From JAPXRI01 sp033813635 (lineage in GTDB: Bacteria; Bacillota; Clostridia; Oscillospirales; QAMX01): a stretch of 64,000 nt of DNA. The notes beneath the pieces are model-generated. The model was not told the DNA's origin, did not search any database, and worked only from the letters and a program-made list of their open reading frames with translations. The DNA is taken from the NCBI GenBank assembly GCA_033813635.1, contig JAPXRI010000001.1:62001-126000 (forward strand), given 5' to 3'. Shown one piece after another: positions 16,702 through 25,317 of this stretch. The position numbers were made by a program, and so were the translations under genes. The first letter of the stretch is position 1, and every line of letters starts with the position of its first letter.

Positions 16702-18873
16702 CTAAATTGCCCTAATTATTTTCAGAGCAGAGACCTTGTCAAGCAGAGAGACTCCGAAAAGCGAAAACACCTCGGGCAGAAACAAAATCGCCGTCATAAT
16801 AACAAGCGTAATCAGGTTTTTCTTCATCACGCGGGACAGCGCGAATGTGGTGGCGCCTATCGCACAGAAGATAAGAACCGTTTTCAGCGCGCGCAGGGCG
16901 AAATAGCCGGCAATCGTCAGCGAACTGTACTTTTCAAGCAGCATCAGGCTCGCCGTGCATACGCCCGCATCCGGCAGGCCGATTCGAACAGCCGCCGCGG
17001 CTGTGGACGTGAGCGTGTAGACTAGCGCCGCCGCGGCGGAGAAAATCAGCGTCAGCGCAAGCTTTGCCGCGAACACGCTGCCCCGCCCCTTTTTACACGC
17101 TCGCTGAATTTGCGTAAAGCCGCTCCGGTATTCGAGCGCGTTGATATCGGCAAAAAGCAGGATAACGGCAATCGCCGGCAGGTATGCGTAGTCGGTTTTT
17201 AAAAGCCTGTTCCAGCCGCTGTCGTAGATAAACTCTGAGTTAACGCCCTCGTCCAGCTTTTGTTCGATATAGGCCTTTTCCTCGACTATTTTTTCGATCA
17301 CCTGCACGCGGGGATAGGCTTCCCAGTACGAACGCAGATAGTCGATATATTCGCTGTTCGTTATCATTCCCGACTCGCTTTTTATCCCCATCTCCTCGTA
17401 TTCCGCAATTATTTTACTTATCCTAGCAAACTCGCCGTCGATATACGCGGCTTTTTCCAACGTGTACTGGCCGGAGAGCTTTGCCATGTATTCCCGGTAG
17501 ATTTTCTCATATACGGAGGTGTCCGGCACAAAATATACCGAGGCTAGGTACAAATCCAGCGCGACGAACAGAAGGACAACGGCAATCGCTGGGACGCCGA
17601 ACAGCTTATAAGTCTCATGCGGGAAAAGCGCAGCGCGGTAACGCCGCTTATACTCCGGCAGGCAGATATTCAAAAGCCTCCTTCTGGTCCGCGCGGCCTG
17701 CGGCGGGATCACCGGGTAAAGCGCGAACACCGCGATCACGGAGACCGCCGCCAGCGCGGCGTATACGATAATCAGCGCCGAGACATATGAGCAGCACCGG
17801 TTGAAGAGCTTAATCCCCTGCCACGCGGTAATAATCTTTATCCCGTTTGCCGCGGTAAACAGGTTTAGCTGCTTGAACGGGTCGTAGGCGTTCAGAAACC
17901 TCATCGTCCCGAGCAGGTAGTTAAGCCCGAGCAGTGCTAAGCCGGAGCCATACAGCAGTAGCGTGTTCCGGCTTATGCATGAAAACGCCATCACAATCGC
18001 CGCGAACACGCACGCGGCGAATATTCTAAGCAGCAGATTGAGTATGAACGCGCCGCCCACGGTCAACATGTACGGGCATACGGCGAAATCTCTGACCTTC
18101 TGGACCGGCGCGTCCCAGCCGACGAGGCCACAGCGGAAATAAACGGTCGCCAGCGACGTCAGCGAGAATAAAAGAACCGCTCCGACGCAGAGCAGAAAAA
18201 CCGAAGCGGTTTTCGCCGCGGCGGTGCGGTACCGGCCGTTTTTCGTCGTCCGTATCATAGCGAGCGCGCCGCTCTGTTTTTCCATCGGAACCGCTACGCT
18301 CGCAATCAGCAGCGCGGCAAGCAGGATGAACGCGGGCGTCGTCCCGCTCGAAAAATACTCATCCCAGCCCTGCAGGTTCTCCACAGGGAAATTAATGACG
18401 TAAAGCTTCCGGTAGGCCTCGATGATCTTTGTCTGGTAGGCGTACACGAAATCGTCTTTGTCGTACCCGGCGTAATCGTATTCCGCCAGATGTCCTTTCG
18501 CTACGGCGATGTATTTGTCGAGCGAGGCGTCGTAGTTTTTCTTGAAATCGATAATCGGCAGAATGTGAAACTTGAAAAAAAAGTAGTCGTTTCCGCTGTA
18601 GACCGAGGATTTGTTCATCTCGGCTTCGCCTTCGGGATTGACTTCCCGCGCTTTTTCATAGTCGGCGATATATTTTTCGATATACACCCGCTCCGTCGCC
18701 GGGTCTGCCTTGTACTTCTCGATATAGGCTGTGACGCTTTTCTCAGGAGCAACCGAGTCGGGATGAATACCGAACCAGGTGAAAACGCAGTTTACCGCCG
18801 TCAGCGCCAGCACGGCTAAGGTTATGTAGTGCAGTTTTTTAATCTTATACAGCTCCCAAAACGTAAATCGCAT
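16702..18873 (-). CDS. Large ABC-2-type permease with two tandem permease units
   Basis: 723 residues, about twice a standard ABC-2 permease. Each half appears to repeat one plan: a membrane helix, a long extracellular charged segment, then a cluster of about five to six helices. The cytoplasmic loops after the first cluster helix are similar (MEKQSGALAMIRTTKNGR against LEYRSGFTQIQRACKKGR). This suggests an internal duplication that lets one chain form the whole membrane pore with the neighbouring ATPase. It is in an operon with a lipoprotein gene 16 bases upstream. Substrate unknown. Confidence 0.82.
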   Translation of the reverse strand: MRFTFWELYKIKKLHYITLAVLALTAVNCVFTWFGIHPDSVAPEKSVTAYIEKYKADPATERVYIEKYIADYEKAREVNPEGEAEMNKSSVYSGNDYFFFKFHILPIIDFKKNYDASLDKYIAVAKGHLAEYDYAGYDKDDFVYAYQTKIIEAYRKLYVINFPVENLQGWDEYFSSGTTPAFILLAALLIASVAVPMEKQSGALAMIRTTKNGRYRTAAAKTASVFLLCVGAVLLFSLTSLATVYFRCGLVGWDAPVQKVRDFAVCPYMLTVGGAFILNLLLRIFAACVFAAIVMAFSCISRNTLLLYGSGLALLGLNYLLGTMRFLNAYDPFKQLNLFTAANGIKIITAWQGIKLFNRCCSYVSALIIVYAALAAVSVIAVFALYPVIPPQAARTRRRLLNICLPEYKRRYRAALFPHETYKLFGVPAIAVVLLFVALDLYLASVYFVPDTSVYEKIYREYMAKLSGQYTLEKAAYIDGEFARISKIIAEYEEMGIKSESGMITNSEYIDYLRSYWEAYPRVQVIEKIVEEKAYIEQKLDEGVNSEFIYDSGWNRLLKTDYAYLPAIAVILLFADINALEYRSGFTQIQRACKKGRGSVFAAKLALTLIFSAAAALVYTLTSTAAAAVRIGLPDAGVCTASLMLLEKYSSLTIAGYFALRALKTVLIFCAIGATTFALSRVMKKNLITLVIMTAILFLPEVFSLFGVSLLDKVSALKIIRAI

Positions 18874-18889
18874 ATATTACCTCTTATTT

Positions 18890-19486
18890 TCAAGCTTCGG
18901 CCGTTATATACCCACTATCGTCCATAATAAGTTTTACAATACCTTGAGTTGAGGAGATATTATCCGGATTTTCGGTGTTATAGGCGGTTGCATAAGCAAA
19001 ACATTCAGAATCACAAAAGCAGATCCTAGTAATATCGTATTTTATATTATCAAAAATAAGCCGGCAATTTTCGTAGTTTATCATATATTCGCCGTTAGTT
19101 TTTAGTTTGGTATCCTCGCCATAAATTTTTATTATTTGAATTTTATACTCCGATGAAAACGCTCCTGCATCTTCAAAATTATAGTTCAGTTCCGGAAGGA
19201 ATCCCGTCACCTTAACTCTCGCGGTCAATGCATTTTTCGAAATTAAAAAAGATAATTTCTGCATATCTCTATGTATACTGTTTGAGTCCAGAAACAACAT
19301 GAAATGGCGAAACGGATATGCTGTTCTATATTCATTACCCATGACTGTATATTCGATAAGCGGTTTTTGTGTCGTAATCGTTTCCTTGATGCTCGCTGTT
19401 TCAGTCATTTTTAAATCACTCTGCTTGTCACATGCCATAAGGCAAAATAGAAAAACGCTTATTAATAATAATGATATTTTTTTTAT
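18890..19486 (-). CDS. Lipoprotein of the ABC exporter operon, apparent ATA start
   Basis: The frame from 19438 (MACDKQ) extends upstream without a stop through a perfect lipoprotein signal: K-K, a hydrophobic stretch, then the lipobox LMAC. AGGAGG lies 8 bases before an ATA codon at 19484-19486, exactly where ATG would be expected, so the protein would be 198 residues. Starting at the internal ATG (19438) would delete the signal peptide. I therefore call an ATA start, or an ATG changed to ATA by mutation or consensus error. The mature protein is a small unrecognised domain, probably a surface partner of the exporter. Confidence 0.65.
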   Translation of the reverse strand: MKKISLLLISVFLFCLMACDKQSDLKMTETASIKETITTQKPLIEYTVMGNEYRTAYPFRHFMLFLDSNSIHRDMQKLSFLISKNALTARVKVTGFLPELNYNFEDAGAFSSEYKIQIIKIYGEDTKLKTNGEYMINYENCRLIFDNIKYDITRICFCDSECFAYATAYNTENPDNISSTQGIVKLIMDDSGYITAEA

Positions 19487-19807
19487 TAGTAAATCCTCCT
19501 TTTTTGAACAAAATGATTAGCAAACATATTCCAATTGTCAATACTATTTCTACAAAATTATTTGAAAATAATTCTACTATTTATCCTAATGATGAAATTT
19601 CAGGGAGAAAACCGAACACTAACCCGTAGTGTCGATGTTGTCTCCGCGTAATTTTTTTCATTCTGCAAGACATTAGACCATTAACGCTGTCAAAAATAAA
19701 ACGGACTTAGTCTTCATAATTATCCTCTTTCGGATATTATCGCGGACGTTTTTGCATGGCGGTCCCCTTCGATATAATAAATCTTGCCCGCATTTTCCTT
19801 CCTTTCA
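19487..19807. other. Spacer with no recognisable gene
   Basis: A perfect TTGACA lies at 19536-19541 on the minus strand with only a weak -10 (TAATCA), a possible promoter for the exporter operon. Beyond that I see no coding signal. The stretch may be degraded sequence continuous with the adjacent pseudogene. Confidence 0.4.
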
Positions 19808-20433
19808 TTATGCTTTCAGCTCTTCTACGCCGGTTACTTCGCCCGCGTCGTTAAAAATTAATTTCGCAGTCTTGCTGTTTGTCGCCGCGGTCTCGAGATC
19901 ATAAGCGTTTAATTTACTGTAAAACTCACCGTCGAACCAATATAAGTAATAAACATCGTAGCGCAAATCGTCTCAGACTAGCGTTACGTTTCCTCCGTCT
20001 TTGTCCATCCGCAAGAGTTTGCCTCCGGAAGAATATTTTACTGTGCTGCCGTAAAATTCACCTATTACCGTCCGTTCTCCCAAAATGTAGTATATATTTG
20101 TCGGTTATACACCTTATATCCGGTCTTGCGCCGTCCGTCGTGATCAGGATTGTCCCGGTCGTTCCGGTTGTGAGGCTGTCGCGGTACATCTTTTCATTGC
20201 TTGTATAATATGTATATTCTCCGTCCGATACCCCGATTTGGCAGCCCTCCACCTCTTTCGCGTCCGTAAGGTCGATGTTTGCCTTGTAAAACGGTTTCAA
20301 ATGTCCATCTGTCGTGGTGAAATAAATACGGTCTTCGTTGAAAAAATACGCGCTTACGCTGATGCCTGTTTTTTCGGTTAAACACCTGCGAAATAAAATC
20401 TTCCAGCTCGAACTTGCATTCGAATACCGGATA
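19808..20433 (-). pseudogene. Decayed duplicate of the downstream two-gene lipoprotein cassette
   Basis: Three frame pieces match the intact genes at 20513-22143. Around 20388-20433 the frame reads KFELEDFISQV, matching KFELNDFIAQV near the end of the 155-residue protein. Then about 20058-20345 reads as the middle of the DUF5050-like lipoprotein (AYFFNEDRIYF against AYFFGKDRLYF). After a frameshift near 20058-20080, the C-terminal part reads on to TGVEELKA and a stop at 19808, matching ITAVEKLE, but with an internal TGA near 19970. A deletion fused the two genes and removed the lipoprotein N-terminus. Confidence 0.75.
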
Positions 20434-20467
20434 ACGCCGGAACGCGCTCCGGCCGAAACGCGGGAGT

Positions 20468-20500
20468 GTAATTAAGCCCGTAATTGCATCATTACAGGCT
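20468..20500 (-). terminator. Hairpin after the DUF5050-like gene
   Basis: AGCCTGTAAT and ATTACGGGCT pair over 10 bases (one wobble) around a 6-base loop, 12 bases after the stop. The T-tract is short. Confidence 0.5.
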
Positions 20501-20512
20501 GAAAAAACGATA

Positions 20513-21673
20513 TCATCTTGTTATCTCAAGCTTTTCGACAGCGGTGATCTTTCCGTCGCTGTCCGTTCTTAACTTTGCGTAGTATTGGTCATATGTCACA
20601 TTTTCCGGGTCGGATACACTGTATTTCGTAACTAAGGCGAAAAGGCCTTCACTTGTCGTGTACATAGCTATAATCCCGTATTCCGGGTCGTCAAAGACGA
20701 CTGCCGCGTTTCCGCCGTTTTTATCAATGCGGTAAAGCTTAGCGAAGCTGTTGCTGATTGTCTCGCCGTTCTGTTTGCCGAGATCGGCGACTTCTTCCTT
20801 GACTATATAGTAAATGGCGTCGTCGGTTACGCACTTTACTTCCATATAGTCGCCGGACGGATTATCAAAAATAAGCGTATGTGTGAGAGCCGTCAGGTCA
20901 TCCCTATAGATTCCCTTATACAACGTGTTTTCGCCGTCGTATCCATACTCGATTCCGTAGGTGCAGCTACCGTCGTATATGCCTGATTTAACGCCCTGAA
21001 GTTCCTTGATACCGCTCATATCGAGGTTTGCGGTAAAAAGCGCACTTTCTTTGGATTTTTCAAAATAAAGGCGGTCTTTTCCGAAAAAATACGCCCGTAT
21101 CTCAAAATCCTTGTCCTTCGTCAGATTCTTTATTTTTCCGTTTGTCGTGTCATACCGGTAAAGCGCGTAACCGTTTTCGTTAAGAACTCCGAAATAAAGG
21201 TATTGTTGGTAGTGCGAAAGCATCGCAAACGGATCCCGGTAATCGTCTTCTTTGGGGACATAGTTCGACGAATAGATTTTTTTAACGTCGGTGCCGTCCA
21301 GCGCCGCCGAGTAGATATCTCTCAGGAACACGCCGTAAAGCCTTCCGTTGCAGTATTCGTCTTTGCTTGTATCCGCGAAAATCGACGCCGGGCTGTCGTC
21401 GCCGCTGTAGTTCAGAGGGTCCGGGCTGAAGACATAGTTTTTTCCGTCCGCTTTGCTGTGATAGCAGAGAAGGCCGACATCGTTGCTCGAAAACAGAATT
21501 TTGCTCGGCGTATCAATCATACCGCCGCCGTAGCTTTCTATATTCTGCACCGTATCGCACGCGTAGGCGTCGGGAGTATAGACGGCGTTTCCACAGGATG
21601 CAAGGCATGGTGCGGCCGCGATTGAAAGGGCAATTGAAACGGCGGATATGAATTTATTAATTGCTTCCTTCAT
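20513..21673 (-). CDS. DUF5050-like beta-propeller lipoprotein
   Basis: 386 residues. A signal peptide with lipobox LASC at about residues 24-27 predicts a surface lipoprotein. The rest is repeats of the type LYRYDTTNGKIK and YRIDKNGGNA, as in DUF5050/TolB-like propellers of Clostridia. Such proteins appear to be secreted sensors or scaffolds without known catalysis. It sits 2 bases after the 155-residue gene, and a decayed second copy of the pair lies immediately downstream. Confidence 0.75.
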   Translation of the reverse strand: MKEAINKFISAVSIALSIAAAPCLASCGNAVYTPDAYACDTVQNIESYGGGMIDTPSKILFSSNDVGLLCYHSKADGKNYVFSPDPLNYSGDDSPASIFADTSKDEYCNGRLYGVFLRDIYSAALDGTDVKKIYSSNYVPKEDDYRDPFAMLSHYQQYLYFGVLNENGYALYRYDTTNGKIKNLTKDKDFEIRAYFFGKDRLYFEKSKESALFTANLDMSGIKELQGVKSGIYDGSCTYGIEYGYDGENTLYKGIYRDDLTALTHTLIFDNPSGDYMEVKCVTDDAIYYIVKEEVADLGKQNGETISNSFAKLYRIDKNGGNAAVVFDDPEYGIIAMYTTSEGLFALVTKYSVSDPENVTYDQYYAKLRTDSDGKITAVEKLEITR

Positions 21674-21675
21674 GT

Positions 21676-22143
21676 TTATTTCAGCCCTCTCATCGCTCTT
21701 ACCTGCGCGATAAAGTCGTTAAGCTCAAATTTGAACTCAAATTTCGGATGCTCGATATTGTTCTCATCCATATATGAAATAATCGCCGGTTCGTCGTATA
21801 TCTCGGCCTCAGCCGGGTCGGTAATCGGAATGTTGTTTTTCATTTGCGAACAGTCGAAAAAATACGGGTATACATACTCGACGCCGTCGATTTTTTTAAT
21901 TTTCGACCACATCGCCATCCCGATTCCTTCCGGCTTCGCTTCGTCATATGCTGTGTTTAGCAGCAAATAGTCCTCTCCTATATCTGGCATTTCCATCCTA
22001 TAGGTCTGAACCCGCGGATTTCCCACGTATTGAATCATATATTCGCTGTTTGAATGTAAATCATCAATTAAGACAATTGGTGGAATAATCAAGGAGTCTA
22101 AATATACTATTGCTGTAAAGAATGGATTGTACTCTTTTTTCAT
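21676..22143 (-). CDS. Uncharacterised protein, possibly N-terminally truncated
   Basis: 155 residues I do not recognise. It ends in KFELNDFIAQVRAMRGLK, a segment also found in the decayed copy nearby. It has no signal peptide or membrane helix, and its start coincides with the border of the AT-rich island, where a divergent ORF overlaps it by 17 bases. The first residues (MKKEYNPFFTAIVYLDSL) may be a chance start, so the original N-terminus may have been replaced by the island (inference). It is co-directional with and 2 bases from the DUF5050-like lipoprotein. Confidence 0.5.
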   Translation of the reverse strand: MKKEYNPFFTAIVYLDSLIIPPIVLIDDLHSNSEYMIQYVGNPRVQTYRMEMPDIGEDYLLLNTAYDEAKPEGIGMAMWSKIKKIDGVEYVYPYFFDCSQMKNNIPITDPAEAEIYDEPAIISYMDENNIEHPKFEFKFELNDFIAQVRAMRGLK

Positions 22144-22723
22144 AAATCCTATTCCGGTTATTCAAAAGCTTTCTTATGAACTCATGACAAAAGAATATTT
22201 ATTATCGCAGAAATACGAAAAGAACTATAATAAAATTGTCGAGATGCAAAATGATATTAATATTGATGATTACATCGAGAAAAGTAGCCACATAAAAAAC
22301 TGTGCAATTGATTATGATAACAAGCAATATATATATATTTCACCATGTCTCTTGAATAAAAACAATATATTAAATATAATAGACGATGATTATATCATTA
22401 TTATTTTGGGAATTAATTATAAAGAAGCAATAGAGTATCTCATTAATAAAAAGAACTCGCCTTCATTAAGCGAATTTGGGAATGCAATATCTGAAAAAAA
22501 TAGATTGGATATTCTTGATTTAATTCTTAGAAAAGGAGAGGCGACCATTAAAGATATTGAGCAAGAGCTTGAATTTTCAGGAACTAACGCTTATTATCAT
22601 ATGACTCTGATGATTAGATGTAACATGATTTTAACAAGAAATAAGGGACGTACAATTTACTACAGTATTAATAAGCAGTATTTTGAAGAAGCGTCTAATC
22701 TCGTAAAGAAATATTCGAAATAG
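22127..22723 (+). CDS. ArsR-type winged-helix regulator in an AT-rich island
   Basis: 198 residues. The C-terminal about 85 form an ArsR-like winged helix (RLDILDLILRKGEATIKDIEQ, then a recognition-helix region and a wing with RNKGRTIYY). The N-terminal half is unrecognised, Asp/Asn/Ile-rich and may be truncated at the island border. Codon use is strongly AT-rich, unlike every gene around it, which indicates recent transfer. It is followed after 16 bases by a small peptide gene with a strong ribosome site and then a terminator, so the two form one transcription unit. Confidence 0.68.
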   Translation: MYSFFINPIPVIQKLSYELMTKEYLLSQKYEKNYNKIVEMQNDINIDDYIEKSSHIKNCAIDYDNKQYIYISPCLLNKNNILNIIDDDYIIIILGINYKEAIEYLINKKNSPSLSEFGNAISEKNRLDILDLILRKGEATIKDIEQELEFSGTNAYYHMTLMIRCNMILTRNKGRTIYYSINKQYFEEASNLVKKYSK

Positions 22724-22739
22724 AAAGGGGGGATATTTT

Positions 22740-22859
22740 ATGAAAAAGTGGAAAAAGCCTGTTGTTCTGACAATAACAGCTGATGAACTCCATAATCACA
22801 TTCGAGCCGCGGCAATTTCGATTGAGCCGTGTCCGCTGGGAGTGACTTATGGAAGGTAA
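22740..22859 (+). CDS. 39-residue peptide resembling a RiPP precursor
   Basis: ATG follows AAAGGGGGG at a good distance. The peptide begins MKKWKKPVV, has a leader-like acidic helix (TADELHNHIR), then AAAISIEPCPLGVTYGR with a single Cys. The layout (KKW-x-KP start, amphipathic leader, AA junction, short core with Cys/Pro/Gly/Tyr) resembles clostridial RiPP precursors as I remember them. No maturase or transporter is adjacent. It lies between an ArsR-like regulator and a terminator, so it is the only other product of that unit. Alternatives are a signalling peptide or a toxin. Confidence 0.55.
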   Translation: MKKWKKPVVLTITADELHNHIRAAAISIEPCPLGVTYGR

Positions 22860-22883
22860 AGAGTATTGTTAGCAGATGTGGAT

Positions 22884-22930
22884 AAATATAAATCGTTACA
22901 AGTAAATGCTTGTAATGGTTTATATTTTTA
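22884..22930 (+). terminator. Terminator of the ArsR-peptide unit
   Basis: AAATATAAA and TTACAAG pair with CTTGTAA and TTTATATTT across a 3-base mismatch, with a 6-base loop and T-rich tail. Confidence 0.65.
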
Positions 22931-23399
22931 ATATTATAATACTAAAATTACCATACTAAAATAATAGATAATACGAGTTGGTAAAATAATATAATTGTTA
23001 TTGGCGCAATATTATACATAAAATCATTTGACAAAGACGATAACTACCATGAAAAAATTAATAAAAAGGCGATTGTTGTTGTGAGAAACATTATTGAAAT
23101 AATTATCTCGGATATGGAAGCCGAAATAGAAATAATAATAGATTTAATAGAAAAACTGCCGGATAATACAAATGTACAAAAAATAGCATCCCGGTCTGAA
23201 GCTGAAAAAATGAAAAATTCAATAATGAACCTAAACCCACAGATGAAAAAATCGAGTTTATACGACTATCAATAAAAGTGAATAAAACTCATATTGTAAT
23301 GAACTAATTAACAGTATTATGAGCGTGCTGTTCAAAAATGCGGCGACGCTGTCCACAGAACTTGCTGAGGCAAAAGACAATTAATATCCGGTATTCCGG
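22931..23399. other. AT-rich remnant between the peptide gene and the insertion sequence
   Basis: No intact gene is supported. An open frame from about 23000 to 23275 (+) reads KSFDKDDNYHEKINKKA and then an Ile/Glu-rich segment; only a GTG at 23081 could start it, without a ribosome site. A 21-residue ORF at 23319-23384 (MSVLFKNAATLSTELAEAK) also looks like a fragment. I read both as debris of transferred genes. Confidence 0.4.
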
Positions 23400-24892
23400 A
23401 GAATTTTGTGTAAAAAAAAACGCACATGGTTAAAACAAAAGCAATTTTTCTGGATTTGCCCTGCAAATCAGGGCGAGGGATTTGGCCTTAGCAGCCGGTA
23501 TCCGCGGACGCGGAGACGGTATGCACGCCTTGGCGTGAATGCCGGCGCCGTGACTGCGGAACGCTAATTCGAGGTCAATCAGGCGCCCTCCTGCCCGGGG
23601 AACATCAGATTCAGCTGCGAAATCAACACATCCCAGTTTCGGCATCTCACCGTCCAGTGTTCGACAATCTTTTTGCTGGCCAGATAGAGCATTTTTCGCA
23701 GTGAATCGTCGCTTGTAAAGCTTGGCTTGTTCTTCGTGATCTGCCGGAACTGGCGGTTCAGCCCTTCGATGATGTTCGTCGTGTATATTATCTTTCGCAC
23801 CTCGGCAGGGTATACGAAAAACGTGCTTAAGATATCCCAGTTTTCCTCCCAGCTTTTTACGCAGGACGGATACTGCCTGCCCCATGTTTCCTTGAAGGCC
23901 TGGAGCTTCTCCCTTGCCTCATCCTCGGATACCACACGGTACACAAGCTTCAGATCGGCCATGAGCGTCTTGATGTCTTTATAGCTGACATAGCGGGTGG
24001 AGCTTCTTATCTGATGGATGATGCAGCGCTGGACGTTGGCCTTCGGATAGACGGCCCCAATGGCTTCGACAAAGCCCTTTAGTCCGTCCACACAGAACAG
24101 ATAGACCTCCGCGATTCCCCTGGATTTGAGATCATTCAGCACGGAAAGCCAGAATTTGCTGCTCTCATGCTCGCCAATCCACACGCCCAGGATATCCTTG
24201 CTTCCGTCTGTCGTAATGCCGAGCACCACATAGGCGGCCTTGGTGACATACTGGTGGTTCTCCTTGACCTTGTAATGGATCGCGTCCATAAAGATAAAGG
24301 GATACACCTTTTCCAGCGGCCTGTTCTGCCAGGCGGCGACCTCCGGCATGATTTTTTCGCTGATCTTACTCACCAGCTCCGGTGAAATCTCCACATCTTA
24401 CAGACTCTTTATCTGCTCTACAATATCCCGCTGGCTCATCCCGTAGGCGTAGAGCGTGATAATTTTCTCCTCCATACCGTCGGCGTTCCGGTCATACTTG
24501 CCGATAATCTGTGGCTCATAACTCCCGTTGCGATCCCGCGGAACCTTGATTTCTACCTCGCCCAGCTGCGTTTTGACTGTCTTTTTCGAGTAGCCGTTCC
24601 TATAATTCTTCGCTTCATTTTCGACGGCAGATTCCGCCGTCCTCTGACTTTTTCCGTAACCCAGCTCCATCTCCAGCTCACTTTCCATAACCTGCTGGTG
24701 CGCGTCGCGGAACATTTCTTTCATGGCCTCGATGATGTCCGCTGTGCTCTTGAACTGCTAGCTGTCCACGTATTCCTTCATGAGTTCTGCCGGTACTTTT
24801 GTCATTAAAAACATCCTTTCAGTCGGGTTTTGCTTCTCTTCCATTCTTGACCAAAAGAATGCTTCTTATTCTTATTTTACACAAAATTTTCT
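23400..24892 (-). mobile_element. IS256-family insertion sequence (inactive)
   Basis: About 1.5 kb bounded by imperfect terminal inverted repeats: GAATTTTGTGTAAAA at 23401-23415 and its complement with two extra bases at 24875-24892. It contains one Mutator-type transposase gene with two in-frame stops. I could not see an 8-base target duplication. Its right end abuts IS3-family coding sequence in the middle of orfA. About 160 bases at the left end (23416-23578) are non-coding. Confidence 0.8.
23579..24805 (-). pseudogene. IS256-family transposase with two nonsense codons
   Basis: A single frame of 409 codons from ATG at 24805 (after AAAGGATG) encodes a full Mutator/IS256 transposase: ELMKEYVDS, then SELEMELGYGKSQR, VPRDRNGSYEPQII, MDAIHYKVKEN, CVDGLKGF, YTTNIIEGLNRQFR. 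It is interrupted by TAG after EYVDS (residue 15) and by TAA between IKSL and DVEISPEL, where relatives have a Tyr codon. The DDE residues remain in the second part, but no full-length protein can be made. Confidence 0.88.
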
Positions 24893-25282
24893 GGGGTCTT
24901 TCGTCTTCCAAAACCAAGCTTGCAAGTTTTTTTTGGTACGCATTCTCCGCACGAAGCCTCTTAACCTCTGTAAGCGAGTCCGCCTCAACCGTTTGCGGCA
25001 GTCTCTTCGGTCTTCCCTTACTGCCTCGCCCACGGCGCTCAATTTGAAAGCCTTCCGGGCCTTCTGTCAGGTAAATCCGTTCCCATGCGGCTGCTCTGTT
25101 ACTTGGAAGTTCAATTTAACGTTTGCTTCCCTGTTGTAACTAATCTTCTCTCGCTGCATTGTTTTAACTACCATCCGTTTGAATTCTGCGGTGTATCGCT
25201 TGTTCGGTACCCCTTTTGGCATAAAAACACCTCAATCGTTATTACAGTATACCACACTGTCTAACAATTGGGGTGCAGTTCA
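24893..25282 (-). mobile_element. IS3-family remnant (5' end with orfA)
   Basis: The outer end, TGAACTGCACCCC, is typical of IS3/IS150-group termini. From ATG at 25222 (MPKGVPNKRYTAEFK) the orfA helix-turn-helix transposase subunit can be followed through at least one frameshift and a deletion to ...LVLEDER at 24893. There the IS256-family element begins. OrfB is absent. It lies between that element and feoB. Confidence 0.75.
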
Positions 25283-25317
25283 TTTCGCGATTTTTTGCTT
25301 ATTTAATCCCTATATGT

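Noticed and set aside
23430..23885. 151-residue ORF overlapping the IS256-type transposase
   Set aside because: It is a shadow frame of the transposase with no family features.
23388..24900. 8-base target-site duplication of the IS256-family element
   Set aside because: The flanking bases (ending in GGTATTCC and starting with GGGGTCTT) do not match.
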